Shown: positions 1 through 14,100 of the stretch, one piece after another
How the letters are laid out: every line of letters begins with the position of its first letter
Numbering within the stretch: position 1 is the stretch's first letter
Assembly: GCA_947034895.1 (NCBI GenBank)
Contig: OX344761.1
Location: forward strand, 32,872,863-32,936,862
Length of the DNA: 64,000 nucleotides
Source of the DNA: Rhytidiadelphus loreus
Lineage: Eukaryota; Streptophyta; Bryopsida; Hypnales; Hylocomiaceae
Direction of reading: 5' to 3'
Notes under the pieces: model-generated
Told to the model about the DNA's origin: nothing
The model's input: the letters and a program-made list of their open reading frames with translations, nothing else
Databases searched by the model: none
Program-made: the position numbers and the translations under genes

Positions 1-2147
1 AGATTTTTTGGTAAATAACGTGATTGCAATACTTACTTTATATATCACTTGGTAGTATGCATAATAGTAGTATGATGGTAAATATACATTAATGACTAGA
101 ATTTATCTAATTATTTAATCAATAAATAAAATGATAATCATAAATTTGTTTGTTTGTCAAACATCTAATATACTAAAAGAATCTAGTATACATAAGATAA
201 TGTTCAAGTAAAATGCATAGAACTTTTTCTCCATTTAACTCCTTAAAGACCAAATGTTTAAATTTCAAACAATAGATAAATGCAAACATATTCCAAGCAC
301 AAAAAAATGCATTTTTTTAATCATTGATTTTTTTTAATATTCTTTTTAGATTATTTTATATTTATACTATAGATTTTGTTTTTCAGATATTCTATAAGTC
401 AAATGATATTAATAGGTTCAATCTCAAAAAGTAACTTTTTCAATTCAAAAAACGACCCTTCAAAAACGATTTGAATTTAAAAAGAAATTCCTCAAAAATC
501 TCTATGATTTAGCATTTAGCATTTCAGACTTAAAAATTTTGAACTTAAAAAATCATTTTAATGAAAATAAAAAATATTCTATCTACAATTGATTTTAGAA
601 GTTTTTTTTAGTTTTTGACTTCAAATTTAATTGAAAAATACTGGTTTGTGTACTATTTGATATAACCATATGGATATGATCTATGGATTATATTTTACAA
701 CTATATTATTTGAGGTCATCATTAAATTATTTTTCTAAGTTGCATTTCAATATAGATCTTTACAATTTTGTTAATTTGCACTATGCCCTAGTCTTTAAGG
801 CATTAAACATTGGGTTTCTTTTGTCAAATTATGTTCTTCTATTAATATTAAAAATGATATTGATGAAAACTTCATAATTATAAGAAAATTAATGTTGAAT
901 GAGTTTTCTTTTCAAAAAATTATTCATATAGATGAAAGTCTCATTTGATTGGATATTTATTTTTTAAATAAGAAGAATTGATCCAATCGTGGAAACAATA
1001 AAAATATATGAAGAATTTTGTGTAGGTATTTCTATCAATTTATTTAGGATAAATACACTAAAGTAGATGAAAAACATGATACCACTGGGCATAAAAACTC
1101 TATCACTAGTCCAAACCGTATAAGAAAAACATGGTTTGAAATAGTTTTATGTTAAATTTGTGTTATACAATTGTACTTATTTCAATGTGAATTTAGCATA
1201 GAACCATTTCAAACCCATTTTTTTCATATGGATTTGTACTAGTGCATGAGCACATAAAGCTAAAAAATGGTAAGTTAAAATAATGACATAAAGTATATGA
1301 ATTTTTTGGAAGTCTATAATATTTAAGAAAAATATGTATAGTCACAATTAAAATGATAAACTTACAACTTGCATATTGTTTCTAGAGAAAATCATTGCAC
1401 TTAGGAGAAATTGATTTTTTTCTTTTATAAAAAATGTTTAAATGTATCATGACTCCAAAAATATTCCTTCCATCCCAAAATGATCTTCATATTGTACTTT
1501 GTAACATTGTGAATTGGTCAAATTCAACTTTTGATTGCTATTTGGGAGTCTGGGACCAATAAAACACCTCCAATTAGTAGTTTCCTTTCCATCCATGCAA
1601 TCATCAATCAATAGATAAATGAAATAATGAAGGGGTCAATCAACACTATTTGTTCTTATTTTTTGTATTTGTTTGAGTATTGCCTAATTAAAGGAGATGA
1701 AGCTCTAGAAGGTGGAACAAAGGTTCATTTACGGTCTTGGGCCCATACTAATTGCCCACAAAATGATAACTTCACATTCAAGAATTAAGTGCCCAACAGT
1801 GTTCTTTGAAAATACCCTCCAAAATCTACTCCAAAATTGCACTTGAAAAAGGCCCCAAATCTCAAAGTTTTTAGGACAATAGGAGTGCACCAAACTCTAC
1901 TTACATCATGAAACAGATTTCCAACCTTAATGTAGAACATGAAGATCATTATGGAATAGATAGAGTACAAAGACTTGCTTCATTTATGAAGTTTTGTCCA
2001 AATTAAAGATAGATTAAACATCCTTCTAGTTTATTATGTTTACATTCATTGTTGTGATTTGAAATTAACTTAAATATTAGTATTCTAGTTGAAATTTTAT
2101 ATTGTATACAAAATGTAATTGTGATTGTATTGTCATTGATATTGAAG
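1..2147. other. AT-rich sequence upstream of first recognised SPEF2 exon
   Basis: No convincing exon is visible here. It is probably intron of the SPEF2-like gene, because that gene's N-terminal domains are missing from the window and the exon at 2148 opens at an acceptor AG in mid-protein. A small foldback element lies at 1104-1244. Confidence 0.5.
1104..1244. mobile_element. Foldback MITE with CACTA-type ends
   Basis: The 141-bp element begins CACTAGTCCAAACC and ends with the imperfect complement (GGATTTGTACTAGTG). Terminal inverted repeats extend about 43 bp and leave a short central loop. The CACTAG ends resemble those of the larger CACTA elements near 39, 47 and 52 kb, suggesting a non-autonomous derivative. 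I could not see a matching 3-bp target duplication (TAT left, CAT right). Confidence 0.6.
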
Positions 2148-5100
2148 CAAACTTCCGAAGGAGGTCTTGAAGTAGCTAATCTTTGCAAAGAAGAAGTAGA
2201 AAAGGCATTAGGAGTTGCAAAGGAAGCCTCAACAAAAGCAACAACTGCAAGCAATAGATGTTCTACTTTGTTAGAAGATGCAAAAGTTCTTGCCATTGGG
2301 GAACCTCTTGCACAACCACCATTATCATTGTTAACCATGGTATCTCAAGTCAATGAATTTTTTTGGCTAACACATACACAATTAACAAATATAGATTAGA
2401 TAATGTTTGAAAGCAAAGAGGGTAGAGAGCATTATGGGACATAATGCCAAGTCTAATAGTTCACCACAGATGTTTGTATCTATACTTTTTGCAAATCTAA
2501 GGGTGTAGAAAGAGAGTTTGCATTATGAATTATAACGCATTTCTAACTATCCAATGGATTGGTAACAAATTTGCCTTAAAACCGGACTTGGCATTATGAG
2601 CTTGATAACTTTAGCGTTACAAATTGCTAATGCATAAAATTGATTATGAATCTTTAAGTACTAAATAAAATAACCACTTTGAGTCATTGAATACTAAAGA
2701 GGTGTAAATTTGAATATTCAATGATTGTAATTGAAATTATTTTTCTACTATTATTTTGTTTCTCAAGTTGCATATTAAATCCAAATGGCATGGTGTAGGT
2801 TGAGCTACCTCTTGATTCTTTAGTAGAAGTTGTTAAGCCTCCACCAGACCTTGAGCTTATAAAAATAGGAGAACTTGTAGGTAATGTACCAGTATTTGAA
2901 TGGATGGAAAAATATCATTACATTATGTTTTTATTTGCTTATCTAAAATCAATATCATTTTAAATTTAAATAACCATTTATCATGTCACTATTAAAATAA
3001 TAACAAAAAACTTGTTGAAATATGTATTTGTAGAATTGATCAATAAAATTTGGGAAGAGTTAGAAAAAAAATACTTGACATCTATACAAGAAGGATTTAG
3101 GTTTTTGATACATGAACGGGAGCAAACTATTCCATTTCTTATTGAGGTATGTTGTTTTTCTTATACTTTAAAAGTGGAAAACTTTATAAACATGATGTGT
3201 AATTAATTCTCACTTAATTAATATAGCATTTATCATAAATTCATTAAAATTTGAAAACTAAAAACCAAATATAGTTATAAGACGTGATATATTGTTACAT
3301 TTCTACAATTATAGATATAATTTTGTTTCACACAAATTCTATAAATAAAAATGCTTACAGACAAAAAAGAAATTTGTTGAATTATTGAAAGAAGATAATG
3401 GAAAGCAAGAGCTATTTGAAGATTTTCAAGTATCTTTAAAATCCCTAATATAAGAGAATAGTTGTGTATATCAAACTAATTTATTTAACAATTTCTATTT
3501 TACAATAATAAAATTCTTCAACAACTATTTTTTGTAAGGAACGATGGAATAGAATAGAACCAGAACATCGTCATGAAAAAAAAATGATAAAAAGATTGTA
3601 TGAAGAGGGGATTAAATTTGGTGAAAGTTTGCGTTCACTAGCTTCTAAACGACTTCAGGTTCATTCACAAACCATTTAATATATTTAATTACAATATAAT
3701 TTCAACAATCAAATTTAGATTTAAATGAAAAAAAATTCTAAAAATGGACTTGATTTCTTTGAAAAGAAATATAAGTTTAGAAAATATGGCTTTGAATAAT
3801 TTTAATTTTAGCATTTGTTGACCCATTTTTATTGACTAGAAAATTCAATATTTCGTGGAGATGTATAGAATATGGTCTTGACTTACAATGGAGCATTAGA
3901 TATGTTTCAGCCCGCAAAGAACCAGCTACTATTGTTTGAAATAAAAAAATAATCTAAGAATTTTTTATTTTTTTAAATGATTAAAATATTAAAATAAAAA
4001 ATAAAAAATAATTTGAAAAATAATTTAATTTAATTTTTTAATTATTTACTGACTTGGCAATCTTTCGGCCACTTTAGTAGGATGATGTGGTTGTATTTCC
4101 GTAGTCTAGAAACTACATGGAACTTGCAACCCTCCAAAGAAGCAAAATCCCTTCTAATGTTTTGCAAAATTTTATTTTTAAGAAAGAATTTTCAATTTTC
4201 AATTCTTATGTTACATTTTGACATTTACATCTCTTTTTGGCTTCCTTATTACAGAATGGAAAACAAGTGGAACAACAAATTTTAGAAGATTTATTGAATG
4301 AAAGAACATCAACTTTCACCTCCATTTTCACTATGCTTGTGCAAGCAGAGGTATTTTAAAATCAATGCAAGTAGCAATGTTAATATTATTGAAGCTTTCT
4401 AGTATTTATTATATGTAATTTCTATTGTAAAGAAAAAGACATAAAATAATTCAATAGTAACAAAGTTATATGAACTACAAACAAACATTATGTGTTCACA
4501 TAGACCAATCTCATTTTTTTCCATATGCATCAGTTGGATAGGCATATTGAATCTTGTAGTTTACTACATGAATACCATATAAAAAAGGTGGGCTCTAAAT
4601 TCTCTAAGCAATTTTGGTGCAATTTATCAACTACTAAAAGACAACCAACATGGAGATTTGTAACATTTAAATGGTTAATATCTTTAGAAGGTTCTTATCC
4701 AGAGTTCTATATGGTAATTAATACTATTCAACCCAAAATCTACCTTTATGACCTTTTTCTATTATTTTCACTTTTTTGAGTTGAATGTAAGAATTTGCCT
4801 AATTATTTGAAATTTACAAAATGGTAGATCATTTATTATTAAAATTATATTCTTTAAAAAATATACAAATAATTGCATTTACTCAAAAGATCACAACTCC
4901 ACTGTCACTATAGGTGTTGAGTGAGGCCTTAGCAAAGGCATCCAATTTAATAGATGTAATTGCTGGTAGAACTAATGGGAACAAAAAATTGCAACCACGG
5001 AGACAAAAAACAAGAAGGATGAGTGGTCGTCGTAGTACATGGATGAGAGCAATAAATCCTACTTTTCGAGAAATAATTCATTTTGATCCGGATGTGAAGC

Positions 5101-8100
5101 CTATTTTCTCTCGTGAACATCAAATCTTTTGTTATAGACTTGAACTACTAGGTAAATTACTAACTAATAGATAAAAGCTTTTTCAATCCAATTTAATATA
5201 TAATTAGACATATTATCTACTTATTATTATTGATGTGGAAAATCATGATAAGAGAGGAAAATCTAAATTTAAAATGGACACAACAAATATGATTTAATTT
5301 GTCACAATCAAAGATTAAAAATTAAATAATAGTAAAAATATAAATATAAATGAACTCAATTAAAGATTTATGATAGAAAGAATTAACAAACAACAGGATC
5401 AGCATTGTATTCAAATAATTCATCAAATTAATATCAAGAACCAACAAATAGACTAAAAAGATTAAAATTTTCTTTTAAATAATAAGTTAAATCATATCAT
5501 ACCAAGTTATTGAAGTTTTGTGATTTAATATTCACAAGTCACAATTTATAACCTCCTACTTGCTAATTTTATTTCTTATTAATGAATCTCATCCCTCAAC
5601 ATCATACAAATATTGATGAAGTATGGAATTCATTCACATATTTAAGAAAGCATAAAATTTTGATTTTTGACTTAACATGAATTATTTTTATACAAAATCT
5701 GAATTTATAAATTTTTGTATTGTAGTTTTCAATGGAACAAATCAATGCACCATTGTTTTTTTGAGTTTTACTAGCTACTTTCTTGTAATTCCCATATTTA
5801 GTTGTTTTTCCAAATACCAAGTTCAATTTTTTCTCTATTTCTTACTCCAAATTAAAAATTTATAGATTTTTTCACAATTTCTTTTTCATTGTTTCAAATT
5901 GCAACTAGGTTTTTTTCCAACAGTTTCACTGGCTAACAATGAACTAACCAATGATTCTCCCTAAACATTGTACTATCGCTTTTAAAAAAATAAATCTATA
6001 GCACTCCCATAGTTCTTGATGAGAAACCACAAATTTATTTTGAGATTTGAGATAGAAGGAGTAACAAATCTATATACATACATTTAATTACAATAGGTTG
6101 TTTGTTTTGTTTGTTTGTTACGGTGAAATCTCTAAAACCATATGTCCTTTGGTTGCGTTCTTTGTATTGTTGGAAAGCCCTTGATGAGGAGGGGTGCCCA
6201 ATCTTTCATTGTTTCGCGGCATTCCAACTTAAGATATTGAATTTTGAAGTTTTTATTTAATTAATTAATTTTATTACTTTTACTATATTGTAGCAATGGC
6301 ATGAGACATACTAGTATTAATTATTGCACAGTTTGTTATTGCAGCAAAAATTGCCTGCAAGTACTTGGCAGATTTGCAACCTATTTGTGATGGAGCTTGG
6401 GGTCAAATGGATGATTGGCTAATGAAACGTTGTGATGTAAAGATGATTCGAGAATGTATTTAATACACTTAGTTGTAAATAATAATACCTTATTACATTT
6501 ATTTTTTTCATTTTTACAAAATCATTTGATCATTTCTTTAAATTAAAATGGTTTGATAATGGTTTTTTGATGCATTATTTTCCTAATTAGTTGGTAGTTT
6601 CTTTTTTAGGATGAATCATCTTTGGTTGAAGAAGTTAGATCTCTAATTCTTGAAGCTGCTCAAGAAAGTATTCCATTGTGGTACCGTGTGTGGATGGAAA
6701 GTGAATTCAAGGTTGAGGAAGAAGAAATTATCAAAGTGAGTGTTTTCTAAGTTACAATTTATATATATTTATATATGTTCTAAATTCTAAATAGAATGGA
6801 CATAAAAATTTGAACTATGTAATTGACAATATTTATTTTGTTTGAAGATGCTTTACATTTTGTGATTGCCCTATGAAGATAAAATAAGATAAAGTAGCGA
6901 ATCAAGGTCAAGAAAAAGTAGGTTCTAGGCTCTACAACATCAAAATAATGCAATGCATTTTTGAAATATGTATGTTTATCTTTGCAGATTGTGCACATTC
7001 CACCAGAGCCAATTATTGATTTGACACCGTGGCACATAAAAGTGATGGAATCAATTGTCAACACTTTTAAAACATTTAGTAGTAAGCCAATCATATTTTC
7101 TCAATAAAAATCTAATGACGTTTTTCTTAATTCAAAGTATTCAATACACTAAAAACCAAATGTAATATTGTAAGCAACAATATCTACATGTTTGATGCTA
7201 GTAATTAAACTTTGTAGAAGTATCCATGAGCTCTTTTATTGATTCAATATTGTATGCACTTAGGATTCAATTTTTTTTAGATTTGAAATTTTATTGTAAG
7301 TTTTTAATTAAAAAATATTGGTTTCACTTGTTTTGCATTATCAATTTTGGTTGCACTTTGAAATTCCCACGTAATATTCATGGAAGGTATTCATGGAAAT
7401 TTTCCATGATACCTTCTAAATAAATAAATTTTTGTTGTATCCACAAATGGTATTTACTAAATTGTTGTAGATCTAGCTTATTAAAGTATTAAGATAGGAC
7501 ACCATTTCCAATTATTGTTTCTCAATTATAACCAATAAAGTATATATAAGTTGTATATTATATTGCTAAAACATTGTTTTAGTACTTATTTGTTTGATTT
7601 TATACAAACAATTAAAAGCAAATCATCTACCAATGTTGATTTTAACCCCTAGATTGAATTTCATAGTTCTATTGTACATATAAATAAATGTTTCTAATTC
7701 ATATGTATAGTTTATAACAACAGTTTTTTTTCTAAAGTATTTGTATTGAAAAAATCACTATTGTTACTTTAATATTTTTCCTATAATGTGATTGTCAGTT
7801 GCACACTGAATATGACAATATGAAGTGAATTAGTAGGGTCTTCAATAAAATTATCATTTTTGAATCATTTTTAAACATCAATTTGGAAATGTGAATGATA
7901 GGAATGACAACTACATAGGTAGGTTATTGAAAGACATGTCCATTCATCAATGTTGTCATGAACTTAATATTTTAACAAAGATGAATACCTTGCAAAAGTT
8001 GCTAACTATAAGTAGGTAATAACAACTAGTAGTAAAGAAGTCTTTTGAAGGCTTATCTACAATCCCTTCTTTATTGTTAAAAAAAAATCTTAGGACAATA

Positions 8101-11100
8101 TAGTTTTATTGATAACTTTTAATTGCATATGATTGGCAAAAAGATTGGCAAGAGTCCAAAATATAAAAGAAGTCAATTGTATATTATTGTAGTAATGTGG
8201 AATGAATATTGATTGAAGTTGAAATTTGCATACATTCAATAAATAAATAAAACTCATGTAATGTATTATTTTTTAATAAGTAGCAATCAATTTTTAACAT
8301 AATCTAATGCAAATGATGTCATAAAAATAAATTCCAAGGAAACAAAAATTAACAAAATCTAACATAAATAGGGGAGATTGTACGAGTGAAAACAACTTAA
8401 AATTTATTGTGATTTACATACATATATTTTTCTTCTATCTTTGAATATCCAATCAAAGGTCTATAATAATTATCTATAAGCCACATATTAAATCTAGAAT
8501 AATTTTGATGTTTTTTCTATAGAGGGCTTTGAAATAATTGAAAATGTCATTGAAGCAACCTTAAGTGCTATTGATCATGTACAAATGATGTGGAGAAATG
8601 CTCCACAAAATAACATTTATCCTCGACTTCCTCGATACAAGAGTAGGCGCTATGGCCATTTTCAACATTGGGCAAACTTAACTTATGATATCATTGAGGT
8701 GATGACCACTCCAAAAATTAGATCAAATTTGTGCAATTTTCAAAGTTTGGAGAAAGTTTGGAGGAATTGTATTTGTTGCTATCAATATTAATGCCACCAT
8801 ACATGTTTAAACATGAATGAAAAAATGATTTAGAGTTAGAATCACGATTGATTAGTTGTTTTAGTTTCCAATTTCTAAATCCATTCTTTTTTTTTAGTTT
8901 CAGAAAATAAAAAAATAAAAAAATAGATATCTCCTAAAGACATAGTTGTGTAAATTTAAAACATCAAATTTTTTGTAATTCCAATTAATATTTCATATGA
9001 TTGTCAAGATCAATACTTCAGGCCAAATATTTTATTAAATTTGGAAAAAAATTGAAAATGCTAAAATTATAATTATTCTTTCAAAAATTGTATTTGACCT
9101 TATAAAAAGGAAAATTTTGAAAATATGATTTCCAATACATTTTGATATCTATTTTTATAATTTTTTTACCTTAATAGTCAAGTACAATAATATAACAATA
9201 ATAAGTCTATTTATTAAAAACTTGCTATTAATATGACATCTCAATGTATGGGACTTTGATTGGTATGAGTGCAGCAATCAAAGGAAAAAAGTGATACTCG
9301 ATTTGAAAGCGTAATTGAATGGCGAGGCTTCCTCATATCTCTTGCAGATGCACATTTTGATTATATCATTTCAACTGCAACATTGGAAGATATTGTACAA
9401 GCTCGCACTGGTATAATTATTTTTAAGAAAAACAAATTATTTTTTAATGTTTTATTGTATGCCATTCTAACAAGTTTTCTTCCTTGAATGTCTTTAGGAG
9501 TTGTTGTAATTTAATGTATGCTTCAAACATTAGAAATTTAATGCCCTTGCATCACCAACATTTGTTTGATATCATATGATCTTTTGAAATCACAAATTTC
9601 AAAAATGAAGATTGAAAATGCAAAAACAAAGTCATGAATCAATAAAAATAAATAAATGTTCTTGTGCCACCCTAATTTCCAAATGACTTGCAATAGTAGT
9701 ATAACATGTAACAATTTTAATTAAAAGGTTAAATAATTAGTATTGAATTTGCTTAGTAATTAATTAGTGATGAAATGAATCTACTAAGCTTACCCTATTA
9801 TGATACTCAACTATGTAGATTGGCTCTTTAGGCCAAATATTTAATTAAAGTTGGAAATGTTGAAAATAGAACTATTCCCTCAAAATACATATTTTTGCTT
9901 CAGAAAAATATAATTGAAAAAAAATTCCTACCATTCAAGAATTTGTATTTAGAATTATTTTTTATTAAGCGCAATAACCAAATACAAAAGTATCTACATA
10001 TAAAATCCACCTTTAAAATGAGGAGGGATAATTTTATCTTTTTTTCCACTTTTATGTGAGCCAAGACTATGGATTTAGAACAAGCAAACTCTACATTCAA
10101 GTTTTTTTCTTAAACTAAAGTCTTTTTTTCACAGTGCATATTTTTATAATTAAGTCTTTCTATTTAGTATTAATGTATTTTTTCTCTTTCAGATTTTTTT
10201 ATGGTTGTAACAAACAAACAACCAGGAGATCCATCGGAGGATTGCATCACATTGGATGACTTTTTGAATATCCAACTTTGGTTTGATAAAAAAGATGGTA
10301 TGCATTGTTAGAGGCAAGCAATACTTGGATTCAACATTATGTTAAATATTTTAAAACCGATTTCATGTCAAATATTCAATCAAGAATTGTTTTTATAGAA
10401 TGTTGACTCACTAGTGGAAATATGGTTAAAATAGACTAAGAAAATGATCCCCAAGAAGACCCACAATTGATTTTATTGGTTGTGTTGATCTTCTAGGGGA
10501 CTATTTTCCTAGTTTAAAAAGACTATGTTTTTACTAGGAACAATGATTAATACAAACTATAGATTGTAGTTAAATTGTTTACAAGACAAAATTTGTAACT
10601 AATTTACAATTGTGGAGCAATAGCATGTATAGAGGTAATTTTTTTTTTCTTCTTGAAAAATCATTTCTATATTTTCATTATTTAAGTACTAGCCTTGCAT
10701 TAAATTATTGCTTTGGTTCCAATTTTTGGAATAAAATAAAATAATTAATTTATATTATTGCTAGTCTAATTCCTAAATTATTCATAATGTTTTATTGCTT
10801 ATAGAAGTGTTGAACTTTTCATCAATACTAGTTTGTAATGAAGGTGGAGATAAAGTGTTTTCATTAAAGATCAAAATATAGAATATGTAGGCATTTGAAA
10901 ACAAAGTTATAGAAATTTTGACCTCTAAACAACCGTTTGGAGTAGAATTTTTTCAAATTTTTTCAAATATTCAACATCCATAAAATTAATGATAAAAACA
11001 ATTGATTTTATCAAAATTATTAGAAAAATTTAATTAACTTTCAAACAAATCAAAGGCACCCAAATGACTAAATAAACAATGGATGATAAATATTATATTG

Positions 11101-14100
11101 AAAAGTTAAATTTAGGCATAATTGGTTAAAATTATATTTTTATAATATAATAAAAAAAGATGATAAATAATAGTAAAAACATCAAAATTTACTTTAAAGG
11201 AATGTTTTTTAACAATGAAATGATATTAAAAGAAAAAAAAGAAAAAAAACCTACGTACAAAGTTGCTTTTTTTTCAAGAAAAAGGCTTACAATTATGTTA
11301 TAGTTGAGTGATATTATAGGGGATCAGTTTTTTTTCATTGAGCCTTATTATCATAGAGTATTGAATAATTGAAAAAACAACTATATCATGTCATATATGT
11401 AGCATTTTTCAGGTTTAATTTTCAAGGTAATGATTCAATGTAGATGAATTTCATAGTACAGGTGGGCATAGTTGTTTTAAACTGATATCAATAGTTCTAT
11501 ATTCTCTAAAATTAACTTAGTAGGGAATATTGATTTTCAAATATATTTCACACTTGTAGTTTGAAGATTTTTGAGTATTACCGAGATTGAAAATTTGTTT
11601 TAAAGATTTTCAAGCTAAAATTTAGAGGAGATTAACTTTTTATAGACTTCTAAGTTCCAACTACCATTAAAAAATAATTAAATGTTTTGTTAATTCTCTA
11701 TTGTATGGAAATTTGCAAATCAAACGTGCTTCAACATGCATTCACAAAAGTAGAAAAATATTTTGGTGGCCTTCTAATATACAATTGTCTTCATTAGAGT
11801 TTTAGAAAATAAACAGTTTTTTACCATTATTATTTTTTCTATATTTTACAAAAATAAAATATCAAAATACTTCAATTTCTCAAGTTTTTTTAGTTCATAG
11901 GCTTTGATAATTATTTAATGTTTGATCTTCCTATGGTATAGAACTTTTATAGGTCTACTTACTAAATTGCTAGAAAATAAATAAATAAATAAATAAAAGG
12001 GTGCCTATTTTTTTGGAAATTACTGACTTAGTTTGCCGAAAATATATAAAGGTAGCCTTATTCATAGAAATTCAACTTGTTGCATACAATCTTGAATCTC
12101 TTCTTTGTCAATAACTTATAAACATATATTGTAAAGTTTTTTTGTCTCACCATTCTAACCATTATAAAGCACTATCCCTCATAAATAAAATATCTCTCAC
12201 ATGCATCAAACCTTGACACTTAACAAAACTTTGACATACAAAGTAGAGAATTTAGAGTTTGGAGGTCAAGACAAGGGTTTAGGTAAATACAACCACCTAG
12301 ATGAGAGTAGCAACAACCATCCTAAAATTGTAAGAACAACTTGGATGAATGCCTAACTTATTTGAATTATATTTTAAAACTATTCCATTTTAATATATTA
12401 TTTTTTGATTTGCCTATTGTAATTATTTTTGGCACTTTAATTATTTATTAGGTGGAAAGTTGTCCAAGCTCTTAGGAAGATTATGTATATACATAATACA
12501 AAAAAACCTAGAATATTTGGCTAAAATCCAAAAAATAATACAAGTCTTTTTTGCAATCACTCTAATGGATTTAGGATTCATTTAGATAGAAACCTATGTA
12601 AGTTCCAAAAGGAAATGAAGACAACTATGGCATTTTCAAAAGGCCAATGTAAATTGAAAACTTCTTTTGTCTACACCTTTTGCAAGCCCATTTGACATAT
12701 AAGTTTATAGTTTGTTTTATCAATGTATTTGCTATTATATTTTTGTACCTATTTGAATGAAAGTTTTATTGAATGGAAGATGAAGAATAATTAAGGTAGT
12801 GTGCTCATAAACCACCCTTCTTCTTCAGATCACCCTATAGATAGATGGAGAATGGATGCAAGGTGATCCTTAAATGGACCTCTTTGCTCTGTTAATGAAT
12901 TCAAGAAGAATTGTTTTTTTTATTGTAAGAGACAATCATTCGTTGTAATTTCTGCACATTTCTTTATAAGTCACAAGGGGACAGATTTTGGGACACCTAT
13001 GGTCATAAATAGGTGCCTATGACCTGGATCTTTGAAAATTTATAAGTAATTCAAAAATGCTTGAAAAATATGAAACTACTTGTGTTGGGTTCCGCATCTA
13101 TTTTTCTTTCTCTGAAAAATGGTCTAAAAATCATTTTGTCCTTGGAAACCTGTGAAAAAGGCAAATCAATTCTTAAAGTGACGGTTTATGAGCACACTAC
13201 CTTATTGCTTGTGGACCATTTTGAATGAAGAGTTTGTTGAAGATAGTGCTACTAGTTAAGCCATTTAGATACAAACAAACAATCCTACAACTAGATAGAC
13301 AATTGATATAGGATTGAAAACAACCAAAATCCATTTTTTTTTAATATTTTGCAACGTTATATTTGTTTCATATTTAACAACAAATTTTGATATAACAATT
13401 ATTATGATCTTTTGTAATGGCACAAATAATCCATGCATTTGACATAGTATATCAAATTTAATAATGTTGTGACAGAGGAAAAATTTGAAGATCTTCAAGA
13501 CATTGAAGACACTGATAGCGACAATCCACCAGATGAATTATATGATTTAGCAAAATCTTTAAAGAAATTTGTGTTTTCCTTATTGAAAAAAAGTAATCAA
13601 CAATGTAAACACAAGAAAAGTGGCCTTCCGTGGCAAATGCTACTATTGTATCTTTGTCGTGATGCGTGTTTTGAAATTGCACTTCGCAAAGCCTTTACTG
13701 TTCTTGCAAATACTATGTATGTCAATTTCATAATTTACATGGATTATTAAAATCATATTTGACATATTGAAATAACTATGAAAATTTAGGAAAAAGTCAT
13801 CAACTCGGTCATCAATTTTTAATTACAAAGGTTTGAAGTATTTGCATATGAATCTCAAAAATATTCAAAATGGGATTGTTCATAAAAGAAATCAAAATTT
13901 AAGGATCTTGCCTTTTGAGCTTGCTTGTAAAAGAACCCTTGGGGTCAATGCACCTTGGTGTAAAAACTTCAATTCTTAGTATATACTTAAGGAGTCACTT
14001 TTTTCTTCTTCTTTAATTGGTACATATAATAGGGTTTCAAAAATAATAATAAACAGTAATAATAATATTCAAAGACTTCTAGGATTTTCTTAAAAAATCC

